In this document: positions 18,104-27,101 of the stretch, one piece after another
Position numbering within the stretch: position 1 is the first letter of the stretch
Layout of the letters: every line of letters starts with the position of its first letter
DNA from: Candidatus Thioglobus perditus
GTDB taxonomy: Bacteria > Pseudomonadota > Gammaproteobacteria > PS1 > Pseudothioglobaceae
Assembly (NCBI GenBank): GCA_002909145.1
Contig: PNQY01000043.1
Coordinates: 1-64,000 of the forward strand
Reading direction: 5' to 3'
DNA: 64,000 nt
Made by a program: the position numbers and the translations under genes
The notes under the pieces: model-generated
Database searches by the model: none
The model's input: the letters and a program-made list of their open reading frames with translations, nothing else
Told to the model about the DNA's origin: nothing

Positions 18104-18928
18104 ATGGATCAAATGCCAAGTTTTATCATGGGTTTTAGAGAGGGATTAGAGGCTTTTCTATTAATCGCTATTGTTTTGCAATATATTGCAAAAACAGGGC
18201 AAATTAAATTAAAGAATAAAATTACCCAGGGTGCTACAACGGGTGTTGCCGTTTCTATTGTCCTGGGTTTATTGTTAAGTCGATTTTCTGAATATCTAGG
18301 TGGTGTTTCAAGTTTAACGAAATTATGGGAAAGTGTGGCTAGTATAGTGGCTCTAATGCTTGTTTCTGTTTTTATCATCTGGATGATTCGTAATGGCACC
18401 AACATGACTCAACATGTTAAAGATAAGGTGGGAGAGAATATTTCTGCTGGCGCTTTATTTTGGATTTCATTTATTATTATTGCTCGAGAGGGTACTGAAG
18501 TTGCTATCTTCTCATTTGCAGGTAAATATCCTTTTGATATTGTCATTATGGGTGTTTTGTCTGCATTGGCATTATCTGTTTTAATTTTTTATTCGCTGAT
18601 CAAAATCAATCTGTCTCTATTATTTAAGATTACATTGGCTTATTTGATTTTGCAGGCTGGATTCTTGTTGGGGTATTCGCTGCATGAAGGTTTTTCAGCA
18701 TTAAAAGGCTACGGCATGATTGCGCCAGACAGCCTTGTTTTTGATAAAGCTTTCAATGTTGCATCAACCATATTTAGCCATAAAAATGGCGTTCTAGGAA
18801 TTCCGCTACATGTGCTATTTGGTTGGTATTCTAAGCCTGAATGGATTCAGTTTATCGTGCAGTATTTGTTTACATTTGCCATGTTTAGCTACTGGATTTC
18901 ACATAATAAAAAGACAGTAATAAGTTAG
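18104..18928 (+). CDS. FTR1-family iron permease (EfeU-like)
   Basis: FTR1/EfeU proteins are high-affinity iron permeases, normally Fe(III) coupled to oxidation. The 274-residue protein has about seven transmembrane helices and the two diagnostic REXXE iron-binding motifs: REGLE at residues 12-16 in the first helix and REGTE at 128-132. A good Shine-Dalgarno (AGGAGA) precedes the ATG. The usual partners, efeO and efeB or a multicopper oxidase, are not adjacent. It is preceded by a Fur box and followed 2 bp later by the feoB remnant. Confidence 0.9.
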   Translation: MDQMPSFIMGFREGLEAFLLIAIVLQYIAKTGQIKLKNKITQGATTGVAVSIVLGLLLSRFSEYLGGVSSLTKLWESVASIVALMLVSVFIIWMIRNGTNMTQHVKDKVGENISAGALFWISFIIIAREGTEVAIFSFAGKYPFDIVIMGVLSALALSVLIFYSLIKINLSLLFKITLAYLILQAGFLLGYSLHEGFSALKGYGMIAPDSLVFDKAFNVASTIFSHKNGVLGIPLHVLFGWYSKPEWIQFIVQYLFTFAMFSYWISHNKKTVIS

Positions 18929-18930
18929 TC

Positions 18931-19213
18931 GTTGTAATTGGCACACTTGATTCGCTATATTCAAGTATTGATGAACAAGAATCTAATGTTGAAGAACAGC
19001 AGGCTGAATATAGTCTAGTTGGCATATTTTTCAGCAACGGTTTTTTATCAAGTAGGTACGTTTGCACAACATCCAGAATCTTCACTATTGTGGATTAGTG
19101 TTTCTATTGGTATTTTGATAGCATCAGTTACTATGATTATGCGTACAGGTAAAAAAGCTAGAGGTATGGTTATACCAATAACCACCGAAACTTAGTGTAA
19201 ACATTGTAAGTAG
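18931..19213 (+). pseudogene. Duplicated, internally deleted 3' fragment of feoB
   Basis: This stretch copies feoB nearly base for base. 18931-19020 matches 17397-17486 and 19018-19213 matches 17789-17984. The missing 305 bp of feoB lie between two copies of GTTGGC (17484-17489 and 17789-17794), of which one remains at the junction (19018-19023). So the copy lost its middle by deletion between short direct repeats. I count about five substitutions in about 283 bp, one of which (CAG to TAG) puts a stop where feoB has Gln. There is no start codon or ribosome binding site. It is a recent remnant and not a functional gene. Confidence 0.93.
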
Positions 19214-19300
19214 TTTGTATTCGTCTATATTATGTATTAATAATGTAATAAAAGTGTAATTTGTATTCCCTTAAAGTTTGTGTTAGTATTATTTCAAATA

Positions 19301-19314
19301 TTGATTTAAGTCAA
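19301..19314. promoter_or_regulatory. FNR/DNR-type box upstream of the diheme cytochrome gene
   Basis: TTGATTTAAGTCAA matches the FNR-family pattern TTGAT-N4-(A/G)TCAA and differs by one spacer base from the box upstream of nosZ. Its centre (19307.5) is only 37 bp before the ATG, too close for ordinary class II activation with a normal leader. It may act as a repressor site or in a way not evident from sequence. Confidence 0.55.
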
Positions 19315-19344
19315 TATGTTAAAAGAAAACCTGGGGGGGGTGAT

Positions 19345-20361
19345 ATGAAAATAAATTTTTTGAGTAGTAAAAACAGGGCGGTTGTTTTAGGAGTTGCTAT
19401 GGTGGGTATGTCGTTTGGTTCTATAACCAACGCATATAATCATACTAAATCTGGTGACCCCGGTTCAATTACCGCAGTAGATTTGATTGGTCAATGGGTC
19501 GGTGCAGGCGCGCCAAATTCGGATTTCACTTATACCGATGTTTCTGGAAAACAGTATCAAGCTTCTTTTGATAAAGATATTCTAACTTTATTTACTAAAA
19601 GTGGTAAATGGCATAAGAATCAACAATCTTGTGCCAGTTGTCACTTTTCTAATGGTGAGAACTCATTCCATGAAATGGATTTATCCTCATATGAAGGCTT
19701 AATGCGTGGCGGCGATGTTTTATCTAAACCGCCTGGGGTGCCACTATTCGGAGAGACTGCAATTGGAGACACTAACTATGATTGGGAACACTCTAAACTA
19801 AAAGCTCGTATGCGTGATAACCGTATGCCACCAGGGTGGACGTTTGATATTACTGAAGCTAATCGTGACGGTCCATGTGTAGATATGAGTGCATCTGGTG
19901 CGCAAGTGGTTACAGAGGGACATGGTTTGAAATATGGTTGTGATAATAATGCTCTCGGCTTGATTGGTGCTTGGGTTGGTGCTGGCGCCCCTGAGCATAA
20001 GGAGTTCGCTTACGGTGGTGGTGTAGCTGATTTTGATAGGGATGTTTTACCATTCTTTACTAAAGCAGGCACTTGGTTCCCGAATTCGCAATCTTGTGGT
20101 TCGTGTCACTTCGGCAACATTGAAAGCTCATTCCATGAAATGGATCTAACTTCTTATAAAGGTTTGATGCGCGGCGGTGATGTGATTTCTAAGCCTCCAG
20201 GCGTTCCATTATTTGGTGAATCGGTGATTGGTGCTAAAGATTATGATTGGGGTCACTCTAAGATGAAAGGACGTTTGCGTAATAACCGTATGCCACCAGG
20301 AATTTCATTTGATATTACTGAAGCTAATCGTGATGGGCCATTGATTAATCCAGCACATTAA
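19345..20361 (+). CDS. Tandem-duplicated diheme cytochrome c, secreted
   Basis: The 338-residue protein starts at the ATG at 19345 (after a G8 ribosome binding site), with a signal peptide of about 30 residues ending near TNAYN. Two homologous halves follow. Each has an IGxWVGAGAP start, one haem c site (C96ASCH and C251GSCH), FHEMDL, LMRGGDV, KPPGVPLFGE and NRMPPG, and ends in FDITEANRDGP. Each half binds one haem; the Met of RMPPG is a candidate distal ligand. I do not recognise the family. The export signal, haem sites and an FNR-type box point to a periplasmic electron carrier or redox enzyme used under low oxygen. A terminator follows. Confidence 0.8.
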   Translation: MKINFLSSKNRAVVLGVAMVGMSFGSITNAYNHTKSGDPGSITAVDLIGQWVGAGAPNSDFTYTDVSGKQYQASFDKDILTLFTKSGKWHKNQQSCASCHFSNGENSFHEMDLSSYEGLMRGGDVLSKPPGVPLFGETAIGDTNYDWEHSKLKARMRDNRMPPGWTFDITEANRDGPCVDMSASGAQVVTEGHGLKYGCDNNALGLIGAWVGAGAPEHKEFAYGGGVADFDRDVLPFFTKAGTWFPNSQSCGSCHFGNIESSFHEMDLTSYKGLMRGGDVISKPPGVPLFGESVIGAKDYDWGHSKMKGRLRNNRMPPGISFDITEANRDGPLINPAH

Positions 20362-20378
20362 CCTTTAGTTATTTTTTA

Positions 20379-20412
20379 AAAACCTGCATTTTAAACACTG
20401 CAGGTTTTTTTT
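20379..20412 (+). terminator. Intrinsic terminator after the diheme cytochrome gene
   Basis: AACCTGCA at 20381-20388 pairs with TGCAGGTT at 20399-20406 around a 10-nt loop and runs into T8. This is a clear Rho-independent terminator separating the cytochrome gene from the propeller gene. Confidence 0.9.
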
Positions 20413-20417
20413 ATTTA

Positions 20418-21572
20418 ATGAAAAAACTACCAATGAAAAGATTACAAACAATTTTATTAATAACTGGTTTTTATGCTGCCTCTGTTTTTGCAAATTCTCA
20501 TATTGCAAAAGAGATTTTTCAGCCAGTATGGATATTTAAACAAAGTAGTCTTCCATTTCACACTGCACCCATTATTTACAACAATCAAGTGTTTGCTTTG
20601 CCAAAAAATGGCAATATTGTTTCAGTGGCATTAGATAGTGGAAAAAAATTATGGTCAAAAAGTTATAAAAAAGGCATATGGGAGCGCTCACTTTCCACTG
20701 GAAAAGATAACATTTATTATGGCACTAGAGATAAGCAGTTGTGTGCTTTAAAGGCAAGAACAGGTCGTAAAGTTTGGTGTATAAAGCTACCTAAAAATAT
20801 ACAAAGGGCGCCTTTAGAGCATAATAATCAATTGTATGTTGTTACGGCTGAGTTGGGTCCAGGGCTAAATGGAGATAAAACCAAAGGCGGTAGTATTTAT
20901 GCACTTGAAATAGAATCTGGCAAGGTTGTTTGGCACAGGGAAACAAATAACTATGCCATGCAGTCACCTGTTGTTCAAGGTGATACACTTTATGTAGCGG
21001 GCAGTTATGACGATCCTTCAGTTGATATTGACGAAGGAGGGCCGGCTTCTATTATTGCACTAGAGGCTAACAATGGTAATAAAAAATGGCAGTTTTTTTC
21101 AGAAGATGGATTTATTAAGGCGATTTATACCACTGACGATTTTCTCGCATTTGTAGGTTACCAGGATTTTATTAGCGGCCTAAATACACAGACAGGAGAG
21201 TTATTATGGAGACGTGATAGTGGTAATTGGGTGCCTGCTGTCAGTGGTTATAAAGATACAATTTATTATGGATCTGCTAATACCAAAGTGCACGCCTGGA
21301 ATATCTCTGATGGTGAAACCTTATGGGAATTTAGTATTAAAAATGGCTCGTTTAATTACACACTAGATGCCCCTATTAGGGTTGGTGAATATTTATTCTT
21401 TTTAACTCAAAGAGGGGGGCTGATTGTATTGAATGCACAAACTGGGAGAGCTATGGTTCATCGACAAACTGGATTAAAAGCCCATATCGGTCTAGCTACA
21501 GATGGAAAGTGGGTAATTGTTGGTGATTCGACTGGTGTTATTTATGCATATAATGTGGATAAATTATTGTAA
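20418..21572 (+). CDS. Secreted PQQ-like beta-propeller protein
   Basis: The 384-residue protein has a Sec signal peptide (cleavage near VFA-NS, residues about 25-27). It then has about seven repeats of the PQQ-propeller blade type, each ending in a G-x-x-x-W strand (GKKLWSK, GRKVWCI, GKVVWHR, NKKWQFF, GELLWRR, GETLWEF). Proteins of this build include BamB and quinoprotein dehydrogenases. The catalytic residues and PQQ-cysteine pair of dehydrogenases are not evident, so a binding or scaffold role is likelier. The start could be 20433 (Met6). It begins directly after a terminator, so it has its own promoter or depends on readthrough. Confidence 0.7.
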   Translation: MKKLPMKRLQTILLITGFYAASVFANSHIAKEIFQPVWIFKQSSLPFHTAPIIYNNQVFALPKNGNIVSVALDSGKKLWSKSYKKGIWERSLSTGKDNIYYGTRDKQLCALKARTGRKVWCIKLPKNIQRAPLEHNNQLYVVTAELGPGLNGDKTKGGSIYALEIESGKVVWHRETNNYAMQSPVVQGDTLYVAGSYDDPSVDIDEGGPASIIALEANNGNKKWQFFSEDGFIKAIYTTDDFLAFVGYQDFISGLNTQTGELLWRRDSGNWVPAVSGYKDTIYYGSANTKVHAWNISDGETLWEFSIKNGSFNYTLDAPIRVGEYLFFLTQRGGLIVLNAQTGRAMVHRQTGLKAHIGLATDGKWVIVGDSTGVIYAYNVDKLL

Positions 21573-21776
21573 GTAAGCGATACAACACCTAGTTTTAGGC
21601 CGCTGATTCTCGTAGTGTGGGTTTCCCTGTGTTTTTTTGACCTTCTTCTATTATGTGCTCTTACTGAATCTTGTTTAAATTATAATAATAGCAGTGTTTG
21701 GATATAAATGAAAATACTACCGTAAAGGCGTTTAGTCAGTAAAATACTCTTAATTATTAAGGATATTTTAAGCGTC

Positions 21777-22961
21777 ATGAGCGAATCGTTATCAAGCATT
21801 AAAGGGATTAGTTGTGCAGCAATCAATGCTAGCATCAAAAACAATGACGCGCTAGATTTATCGGTTGTGTCACTTGTGCCCGGCACAACTACAGCAGGAG
21901 TATTTACCCAAAATGTATTTTGCGCTGCACCCGTTGTGGTGGCAAAAAACCATCTACAGCAAACACCATTAGCGTTACTGATTAATAGTGGCAATGCTAA
22001 TGCTGGTACTGGTACACAGGGTATGGAGAATACGCTTAAGACTTGTGAGCTGCTAGCTAATGATCTTGGTATTAAAATTGAGCAGGTGTTGCCATTTTCA
22101 ACAGGAGTTATTGGTCAGCAATTGAATCTGTCAAAATTTGAAGAAGGTATTCCTAAAGTTACCACTCAATTGTCGGGTGTTAATTTGGCACAAGTAGCCA
22201 AAGGCATTCTAACCACTGATCTGGTTGAAAAAACCATTTCAAAGCAGTTTAATATTAATGGTGAGACTGTTACTATTACGGGCATTGCAAAAGGCTCTGG
22301 CATGATTCGGCCTAATATGGCTACTATGCTTAGTTTTATTTTTACAGATTTGAAAGCTACCCAAGATCAGTTGCAAGCGTGCCTAACGACAGCAACTAAC
22401 CAATCCTTTAATCGAATTACGGTGGATGGTGATACCTCTACGAATGATGCTTGTACCTTGAGTGCTACTGGCACGAGTGGTGTTAGTATCGATGAATGTG
22501 AGGCTGAATTCCAGCAAGTGTTAAATACAGTCACAAAAGCACTAGCGCACAAAATTATCAAAGATGGCGAAGGGGCAACTAAATTTGTTGAAGTGTGCGT
22601 TAAAGGCGGTTCAAGCAATGAAGATTGTTTAGAAGTGGCTTATACTGTGGCACATTCGCCATTGGTTAAAACTGCGCTATTTGCAAGTGATGCAAATTGG
22701 GGTAGGATTTTGGCAGCAGTGGGGCGTGCCAATATTGCCAATCTTAACATTGAAGATATTAATATTTATTTAAATAATGTTAGTATCGTTAAGTCTGGTG
22801 AGCCTGATGCGAGCTATACTGAACAAGCAGGTAGTGCTGAGATGGTCAAAGAAAATATTGTAATTACCATCGAGATCGGTACAAGCGATGCGCAAGAAAG
22901 CGTATGGACTACTGATTTTTCTTATGATTATGTCAAAATTAATGCAGAGTACAGGACATGA
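21777..22961 (+). CDS. argJ: Bifunctional ornithine acetyltransferase / N-acetylglutamate synthase
   Basis: ArgJ recycles the acetyl group in arginine synthesis. It moves acetyl from N-acetylornithine to glutamate, and in bifunctional forms also uses acetyl-CoA. The 394 residues contain NSGNANAGTG, the self-cleavage region KGSGMIRPNMATMLSF (cleavage before the Thr of ATML, about residue 189), and the C-terminal SDANWGRILAAVGRA. The last 4 bp overlap purU. Mono- versus bifunctionality cannot be decided from sequence alone. Confidence 0.96.
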   Translation: MSESLSSIKGISCAAINASIKNNDALDLSVVSLVPGTTTAGVFTQNVFCAAPVVVAKNHLQQTPLALLINSGNANAGTGTQGMENTLKTCELLANDLGIKIEQVLPFSTGVIGQQLNLSKFEEGIPKVTTQLSGVNLAQVAKGILTTDLVEKTISKQFNINGETVTITGIAKGSGMIRPNMATMLSFIFTDLKATQDQLQACLTTATNQSFNRITVDGDTSTNDACTLSATGTSGVSIDECEAEFQQVLNTVTKALAHKIIKDGEGATKFVEVCVKGGSSNEDCLEVAYTVAHSPLVKTALFASDANWGRILAAVGRANIANLNIEDINIYLNNVSIVKSGEPDASYTEQAGSAEMVKENIVITIEIGTSDAQESVWTTDFSYDYVKINAEYRT

Positions 22962-23809
22962 GTGTTTATCGATTATTAATTTCTTGCCCAGATGCACACG
23001 GCCTAGTAGCTGTGGTGAGTCAGTTTATTCTTGAGCATGATGGCAATATTAAAGAAGCACACCATCATCTTGATGAGCAAAATAAGCATTTCTTTATGCG
23101 TATTGAGATTGAGTCAAGCTCACTCTCTTGTTCACTAGATGAATTCAAACAAGGATTCTACGCTGTAGCTGATAAATACAATATGGCTTGGAGAATAAGC
23201 GATGCTGCTAAGTTAAAGCGGGTGCTTGTTATGGGCTCAAATTCTTCACATTGTGTGGCAGATCTTCTGCACCGTGGACATGAAAATGAGCTTGAAGGCG
23301 ATATTATTGGTGTTTTGTCTAACCATGACAAATTGTCAAAATTAGCTAGTTGGTATGACGTGGCCTTTAAAAAGGTTATGATTAATCAGGATACTAAAGA
23401 AGCCGATATGGAAAAGATGATGCAAGCGGTCGATGGTTTCAAGCCAGATGTAATTGTACTTGCGCGCTATATGCAGATTATTCCTGAAGAAATGTGTGCA
23501 GAATATAGTGGCAAAATTATCAATATCCATCATTCATTTTTGCCTTCGTTTGTTGGCGCTAATCCGTATGCACGCGCTGCGGAGCGAGGTGTTAAGCTTA
23601 TTGGAGCCACTTGTCATTACGTGACTGCCAATCTGGATGAAGGTCCGATTATTGAGCAAGATGTGGTGCGTGTTGACCATGGCGATAGTGCTGATGATAT
23701 GAAAAAAATGGGACAAGATGTTGAAAAAATCACCCTTGCTAAAGGTCTGAAGTACCATTTAGAAGATCGAGTTCTTACCTGTAATAACAAAACAGTAGTA
23801 TTTTCATAA
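22958..23809 (+). CDS. purU: Formyltetrahydrofolate deformylase
   Basis: PurU hydrolyses 10-formyl-THF to formate and THF, balancing C1 pools. The 283 residues comprise an N-terminal ACT domain (residues about 4-80, CPDAHGLVAVVSQFILEHDGNI) and a formyltransferase-fold domain. Catalytic residues lie in INIHHSFLPSFVGANPY (Asn/His) and the Asp of VRVDHGDSADDM. The start overlaps argJ by 4 bp. Confidence 0.95.
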   Translation: MSVYRLLISCPDAHGLVAVVSQFILEHDGNIKEAHHHLDEQNKHFFMRIEIESSSLSCSLDEFKQGFYAVADKYNMAWRISDAAKLKRVLVMGSNSSHCVADLLHRGHENELEGDIIGVLSNHDKLSKLASWYDVAFKKVMINQDTKEADMEKMMQAVDGFKPDVIVLARYMQIIPEEMCAEYSGKIINIHHSFLPSFVGANPYARAAERGVKLIGATCHYVTANLDEGPIIEQDVVRVDHGDSADDMKKMGQDVEKITLAKGLKYHLEDRVLTCNNKTVVFS

Positions 23810-23860
23810 AGTTAACTCGGGTCAATCAACATAACATAGTTATATGTAAAATGCTCACCC

Positions 23861-24616
23861 ATGGAATCCATTCCCTATATTGAATTTTTATTGCCACTAT
23901 TATTTTTTGTAGTGGCATTTGTGTACTCATCTGTAGGCATGGGGGGTGGATCGTCTTATACGGCCATTATGGTCATTTTTGGTATGTCAACATTAGTCAT
24001 ACCAATGGTATCCTTGTCGCTTAACTTATTTGTTAGTACTATTGGTAGTTATAACTATCTTAGGAATAGCCACGGAAAGTCTTATATTATTTTGCCTTTT
24101 TTGATATCGGCAATTCCATTTGCTTATATAGGTGGCGCGCTAAATATTTCTAAAGAGTTATTTTTATGGGTCTTACTAGTATCGCTTATCTTGGTAGCTG
24201 CAAGAATTTATCTTTGGAAAGATACCGGTTTTAGATTGCAACTTAGCCATAGACAAAAAATTGTTATTTCATTGATTACAGGCTCTATATTGGGTTTAGT
24301 TGCAGGTATTGTTGGTATCGGCGGTGGAGTGTATTTAGTGCCTCTGATTATAATACTTAATATTGGCACTCAAAAAGAGGCTGCTGCTGCTGGTGTGGTA
24401 TTTGTCTGGGTTGTTTCTCTTGTAGGTTTAATATCGCGACTTCAATATAACTCAATTGATTTATTAGAATACACCCCTTTAATTGTTTCAGTAGTACTAG
24501 GTGGTTTCTTAGGATCATATATGGGATCATTTAAATTTAGTCCTAAAACTATGGAAAAATTTTTAGGTATTGTTATATTGCTTGCAATTTTATTATTAAT
24601 TAAAAAAATTATTTAA
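23861..24616 (+). CDS. TauE/SafE-family sulfite/sulfonate exporter
   Basis: The 251-residue membrane protein has about eight helices in two homologous halves. Each half carries the family's Gly-rich loop: SSVGMGGGSSYTA near the N-terminus and GIVGIGGGVYLVPL at about residues 147-160. The family exports sulfite, sulfoacetate or related anions. In a sulfur oxidiser, sulfite or another oxidised sulfur anion is a reasonable but unproven substrate. It ends 29 bp before the convergent cbbR. Confidence 0.85.
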   Translation: MESIPYIEFLLPLLFFVVAFVYSSVGMGGGSSYTAIMVIFGMSTLVIPMVSLSLNLFVSTIGSYNYLRNSHGKSYIILPFLISAIPFAYIGGALNISKELFLWVLLVSLILVAARIYLWKDTGFRLQLSHRQKIVISLITGSILGLVAGIVGIGGGVYLVPLIIILNIGTQKEAAAAGVVFVWVVSLVGLISRLQYNSIDLLEYTPLIVSVVLGGFLGSYMGSFKFSPKTMEKFLGIVILLAILLLIKKII

Positions 24617-24645
24617 TAGTTCTGTATATGGATAAACTGATTAAA

Positions 24646-25524
24646 TTAACTACTGTCAATAATAAATTGTTTAAAGCGTTTGGCAATAGGTGAGAGTGCA
24701 CTTTTCTTATTATGTACAACATACCAATGCCGTGTAATAGGAAACCTTTGCACACTAAGTTGTTTAATAATACCGCTTTCTAGCTCTAGTTTTACGGTGT
24801 GCTTTGATACAAACCCTATACCAAGTCCTGCTTGTACTGCTTCAATAATAGCTTCATTGGAATTTATTTGAATATCTGAATTAAACTCCATGCCGGCAAT
24901 ACGTTCAATGGTAATTCGAGTTCCTGAGCCCTGTTCACGAGTAATTAAAGTTTCTTTATTTAAATCCTTAATGCTATTGTTTTTTTTCAGAAGTAGTGGG
25001 TGATCAGGATGAGCTATCGCAATCAATGGGTTTTCCATAAAAGGCTTGGTTTCAAGGTTCATCTCAATTGGTGGCTCACCCATAATAACTAAATCAGTAT
25101 TATTATTAATAAGTTTTTCAAGTAGCATTTTTCTATTAGTAACCTCAAGATGAAAAGTCATCTTTGGGTATTGTCTTTTAAACTTGGCCAATACTCTGGA
25201 TACAAATGAATTGGTTGTTGTTGCTACGGCAATTTGAAGGTGACCCGCCTCAGGGTCTAATGTCTGTTCAATCTCAGATTTGCTTTTTTCGAGTATATAA
25301 ATTACCTCAACACAGGTTCGATAAAATTTATTTCCAATATAAGTAGGGGTAACCTTTTTACCTTGAGTATTGATTAGATCAGAGCCAATGTTTTGAGTTA
25401 GTTGTTGAATCTGCATATAAACAGCAGGCTGAGTTATGAATAATTCTTTACTGGCTTTGGTAAAACTCTTTAGGCGCACAACAGCCTCGAAGCTGTATAG
25501 TTGCTTAAGTGTGTAATTAATCAT
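24646..25524 (-). CDS. cbbR: LysR-type regulator of RuBisCO genes, CbbR
   Basis: The 292-residue LysR-type protein has an N-terminal helix-turn-helix (residues about 5-60: LKQLYSFEAVVRLKSFTKASKELFITQPAVYMQIQQL) and a periplasmic-binding-protein-like effector domain. The LKQL start and divergence from cbbM across 92 bp match CbbR proteins, which activate Calvin-cycle genes in response to metabolites such as NADPH. The intergenic region holds a palindrome at 25537-25551 that could be its operator. Identity as CbbR rests on position plus similarity. Confidence 0.88.
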   Translation of the reverse strand: MINYTLKQLYSFEAVVRLKSFTKASKELFITQPAVYMQIQQLTQNIGSDLINTQGKKVTPTYIGNKFYRTCVEVIYILEKSKSEIEQTLDPEAGHLQIAVATTTNSFVSRVLAKFKRQYPKMTFHLEVTNRKMLLEKLINNNTDLVIMGEPPIEMNLETKPFMENPLIAIAHPDHPLLLKKNNSIKDLNKETLITREQGSGTRITIERIAGMEFNSDIQINSNEAIIEAVQAGLGIGFVSKHTVKLELESGIIKQLSVQRFPITRHWYVVHNKKSALSPIAKRFKQFIIDSS

Positions 25525-25536
25525 AAGAAAAACTTA

Positions 25537-25551
25537 TTATTTACTAAATAA
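25537..25551. promoter_or_regulatory. Candidate CbbR operator between cbbR and cbbM
   Basis: TTATTTA-c-TAAATAA is a perfect 7+1+7 palindrome containing the T-N11-A pattern expected for LysR-type regulators. It lies 13 bp from the cbbR start codon and 66 bp before cbbM, so it could serve both autoregulation and activation of cbbM. Confidence 0.5.
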
Positions 25552-25616
25552 ATATTATTTTACATTATTTAAACACTCTTGTATCATTGACGTTTTTTAA
25601 TAGATAGGAGTCCACA

Positions 25617-26996
25617 ATGGATCAATCGAATAGATATGCTGATTTGTCATTAGATGAAGATACGCTAATCGCTGAAGGCAAGCACATCTTAGTTGCTTAC
25701 ACTATGCACCCAGCTGATGGTTACGGTTACTTAGAAGTAGCTGCACACTTTGCCGCTGAGTCTTCTACTGGTACAAACGTAGAAGTATCAACTACTGATG
25801 ATTTTACTAAATCTGTTGACGCAATGGTATATGAAATTGATGAAGCTGCTGGCATCATGAAGATTGCATACCCTAATGACTTGTTCGACCGTAATGTTAC
25901 AGATGGCCGTGCGATGATCGTTTCTTTCTTAACACTTGCTATTGGTAACAACCAAGGCATGGGTGACGTTAAAGATGCGCAAATGCAAGACTTCTATGTT
26001 CCACCTGCAATGCTTAACCTGTTCGACGGTCCAATGACAGATATTTCTGATATGTGGAGACTTCTAGGTCGTCCAGTTGAAAACGGTGGTTACATCGCTG
26101 GTACTATTATTAAGCCTAAGTTAGGTCTTCGTCCGGATCAGTTTGCTACAGCCGCTGAGCAATTCTGGATGGGTGGTGATTTCATTAAAAATGATGAGCC
26201 TCAAGGTAACCAAACATTCTGTCCACTGAAGAAAGTTCTTCCAATGGTTCACGATGCTATGAAGAAGTGTCAAGATGCAACTGGTGAAGCTAAGATTTTC
26301 TCTATGAACATTACAGCTGACGATCATAACGAAATGTGTGCTCGTGCTGACTTCGGTCTTGAAACATTTGGTGAAGATGCTCCACGTTTAGCATTCTTAG
26401 TTGACGGTTACGTTGGTGGTCCAGGTATGGTTACTACTGCTCGTCGTCAGTACCCAAATCAATACTTACACTACCATAGAGCCGGTCACGGTGCGGTAAC
26501 TTCCCCTTCTTCGAAGCGTGGTTACACTGCATTTATCCTAGCTAAGATGTCACGTTTAATGGGTGCTTCTGGTATCCACGTGGGTACAATGGGTTACGGT
26601 AAGATGGAAGGTGGTAAGGATGATAAGATTATCGCTTACATGATTGAGCGCGACGAGTGCCAGGGTCCTTTCTACTACCAAAAATGGAACGGTATGAAGC
26701 CAACTACACCAATTATTTCTGGTGGTATGAACGCTCTACGTCTTCCAGGTTTCTTCGAGAACTTAGGTCACGGTAACATCATTAACACTTCTGGTGGTGG
26801 TTCTTACGGTCACATTGATTCTCCTGCTGATGGTGCAACTTCACTTCGTCAATCATACGAATGTTGGAAGTCTGGCGCTGACCCAGTTGAATATGCTAAA
26901 GATCACAAAGAATTTGCTCGTGCATTCGAGTCATTCCCTGGTGATGCTGATACAATCTTCCCTGGTTGGAGAGATAAGTTAGGCGTTCACAAGTAA
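25617..26996 (+). CDS. cbbM: Ribulose-bisphosphate carboxylase, form II
   Basis: Form II RuBisCO fixes CO2 onto ribulose-1,5-bisphosphate and works best at high CO2/low O2. It has 459 residues, form II length. Active-site residues fall at the same numbers as in Rhodospirillum rubrum: Lys166 in GTIIKPKLG, and Lys191, Asp193, Glu194 in FIKNDEPQG, where Lys191 is carbamylated and Asp193/Glu194 bind Mg. A strong Shine-Dalgarno (AGGAGT) precedes the ATG. Codon choice is richer in C-ending codons than in neighbouring genes, fitting very high expression. A terminator follows before cbbQ. Confidence 0.98.
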   Translation: MDQSNRYADLSLDEDTLIAEGKHILVAYTMHPADGYGYLEVAAHFAAESSTGTNVEVSTTDDFTKSVDAMVYEIDEAAGIMKIAYPNDLFDRNVTDGRAMIVSFLTLAIGNNQGMGDVKDAQMQDFYVPPAMLNLFDGPMTDISDMWRLLGRPVENGGYIAGTIIKPKLGLRPDQFATAAEQFWMGGDFIKNDEPQGNQTFCPLKKVLPMVHDAMKKCQDATGEAKIFSMNITADDHNEMCARADFGLETFGEDAPRLAFLVDGYVGGPGMVTTARRQYPNQYLHYHRAGHGAVTSPSSKRGYTAFILAKMSRLMGASGIHVGTMGYGKMEGGKDDKIIAYMIERDECQGPFYYQKWNGMKPTTPIISGGMNALRLPGFFENLGHGNIINTSGGGSYGHIDSPADGATSLRQSYECWKSGADPVEYAKDHKEFARAFESFPGDADTIFPGWRDKLGVHK

Positions 26997-27017
26997 ACCT
27001 TGTAGCAAATGGTTAAA

Positions 27018-27050
27018 TAAAAAGCCTCTGCTGCATGCAGGGGCTTTTTA
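27018..27050 (+). terminator. Terminator or attenuator between cbbM and cbbQ
   Basis: AAAAGCCTCTG at 27020-27030 pairs with CAGGGGCTTTT at 27038-27048 (one G-T wobble) and ends in a short T-run. Placed between cbbM and cbbQ, it would let cbbM be made in great excess over its activase genes. Confidence 0.85.
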
Positions 27051-27101
27051 ACTTATAAACTATTAAAATTATTAACAATTAATTATATTGAGGATAGCCT
27101 T

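Larger units (their letters stand above)
18929..19344. other. Gene-free stretch between FTR1 permease and diheme cytochrome
   Basis: These 416 bp hold the feoB remnant (18931-19213) and then about 130 bp of AT-rich upstream sequence for the next gene, including an FNR-type box at 19301-19314 and a run of eight G at 19333-19340 acting as ribosome binding site. No other gene is visible on either strand. Confidence 0.8.

Noticed and set aside
18885-19085. Minus-strand reading frame over the feoB remnant
   Set aside because: It exists only because it runs antisense to the feoB duplicate; a matching antisense frame occurs over intact feoB.
21573-21776. Possible small gene or RNA between the propeller gene and argJ
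   Set aside because: Only a tiny CCTA/TAGG hairpin and no supported reading frame or promoter is visible.
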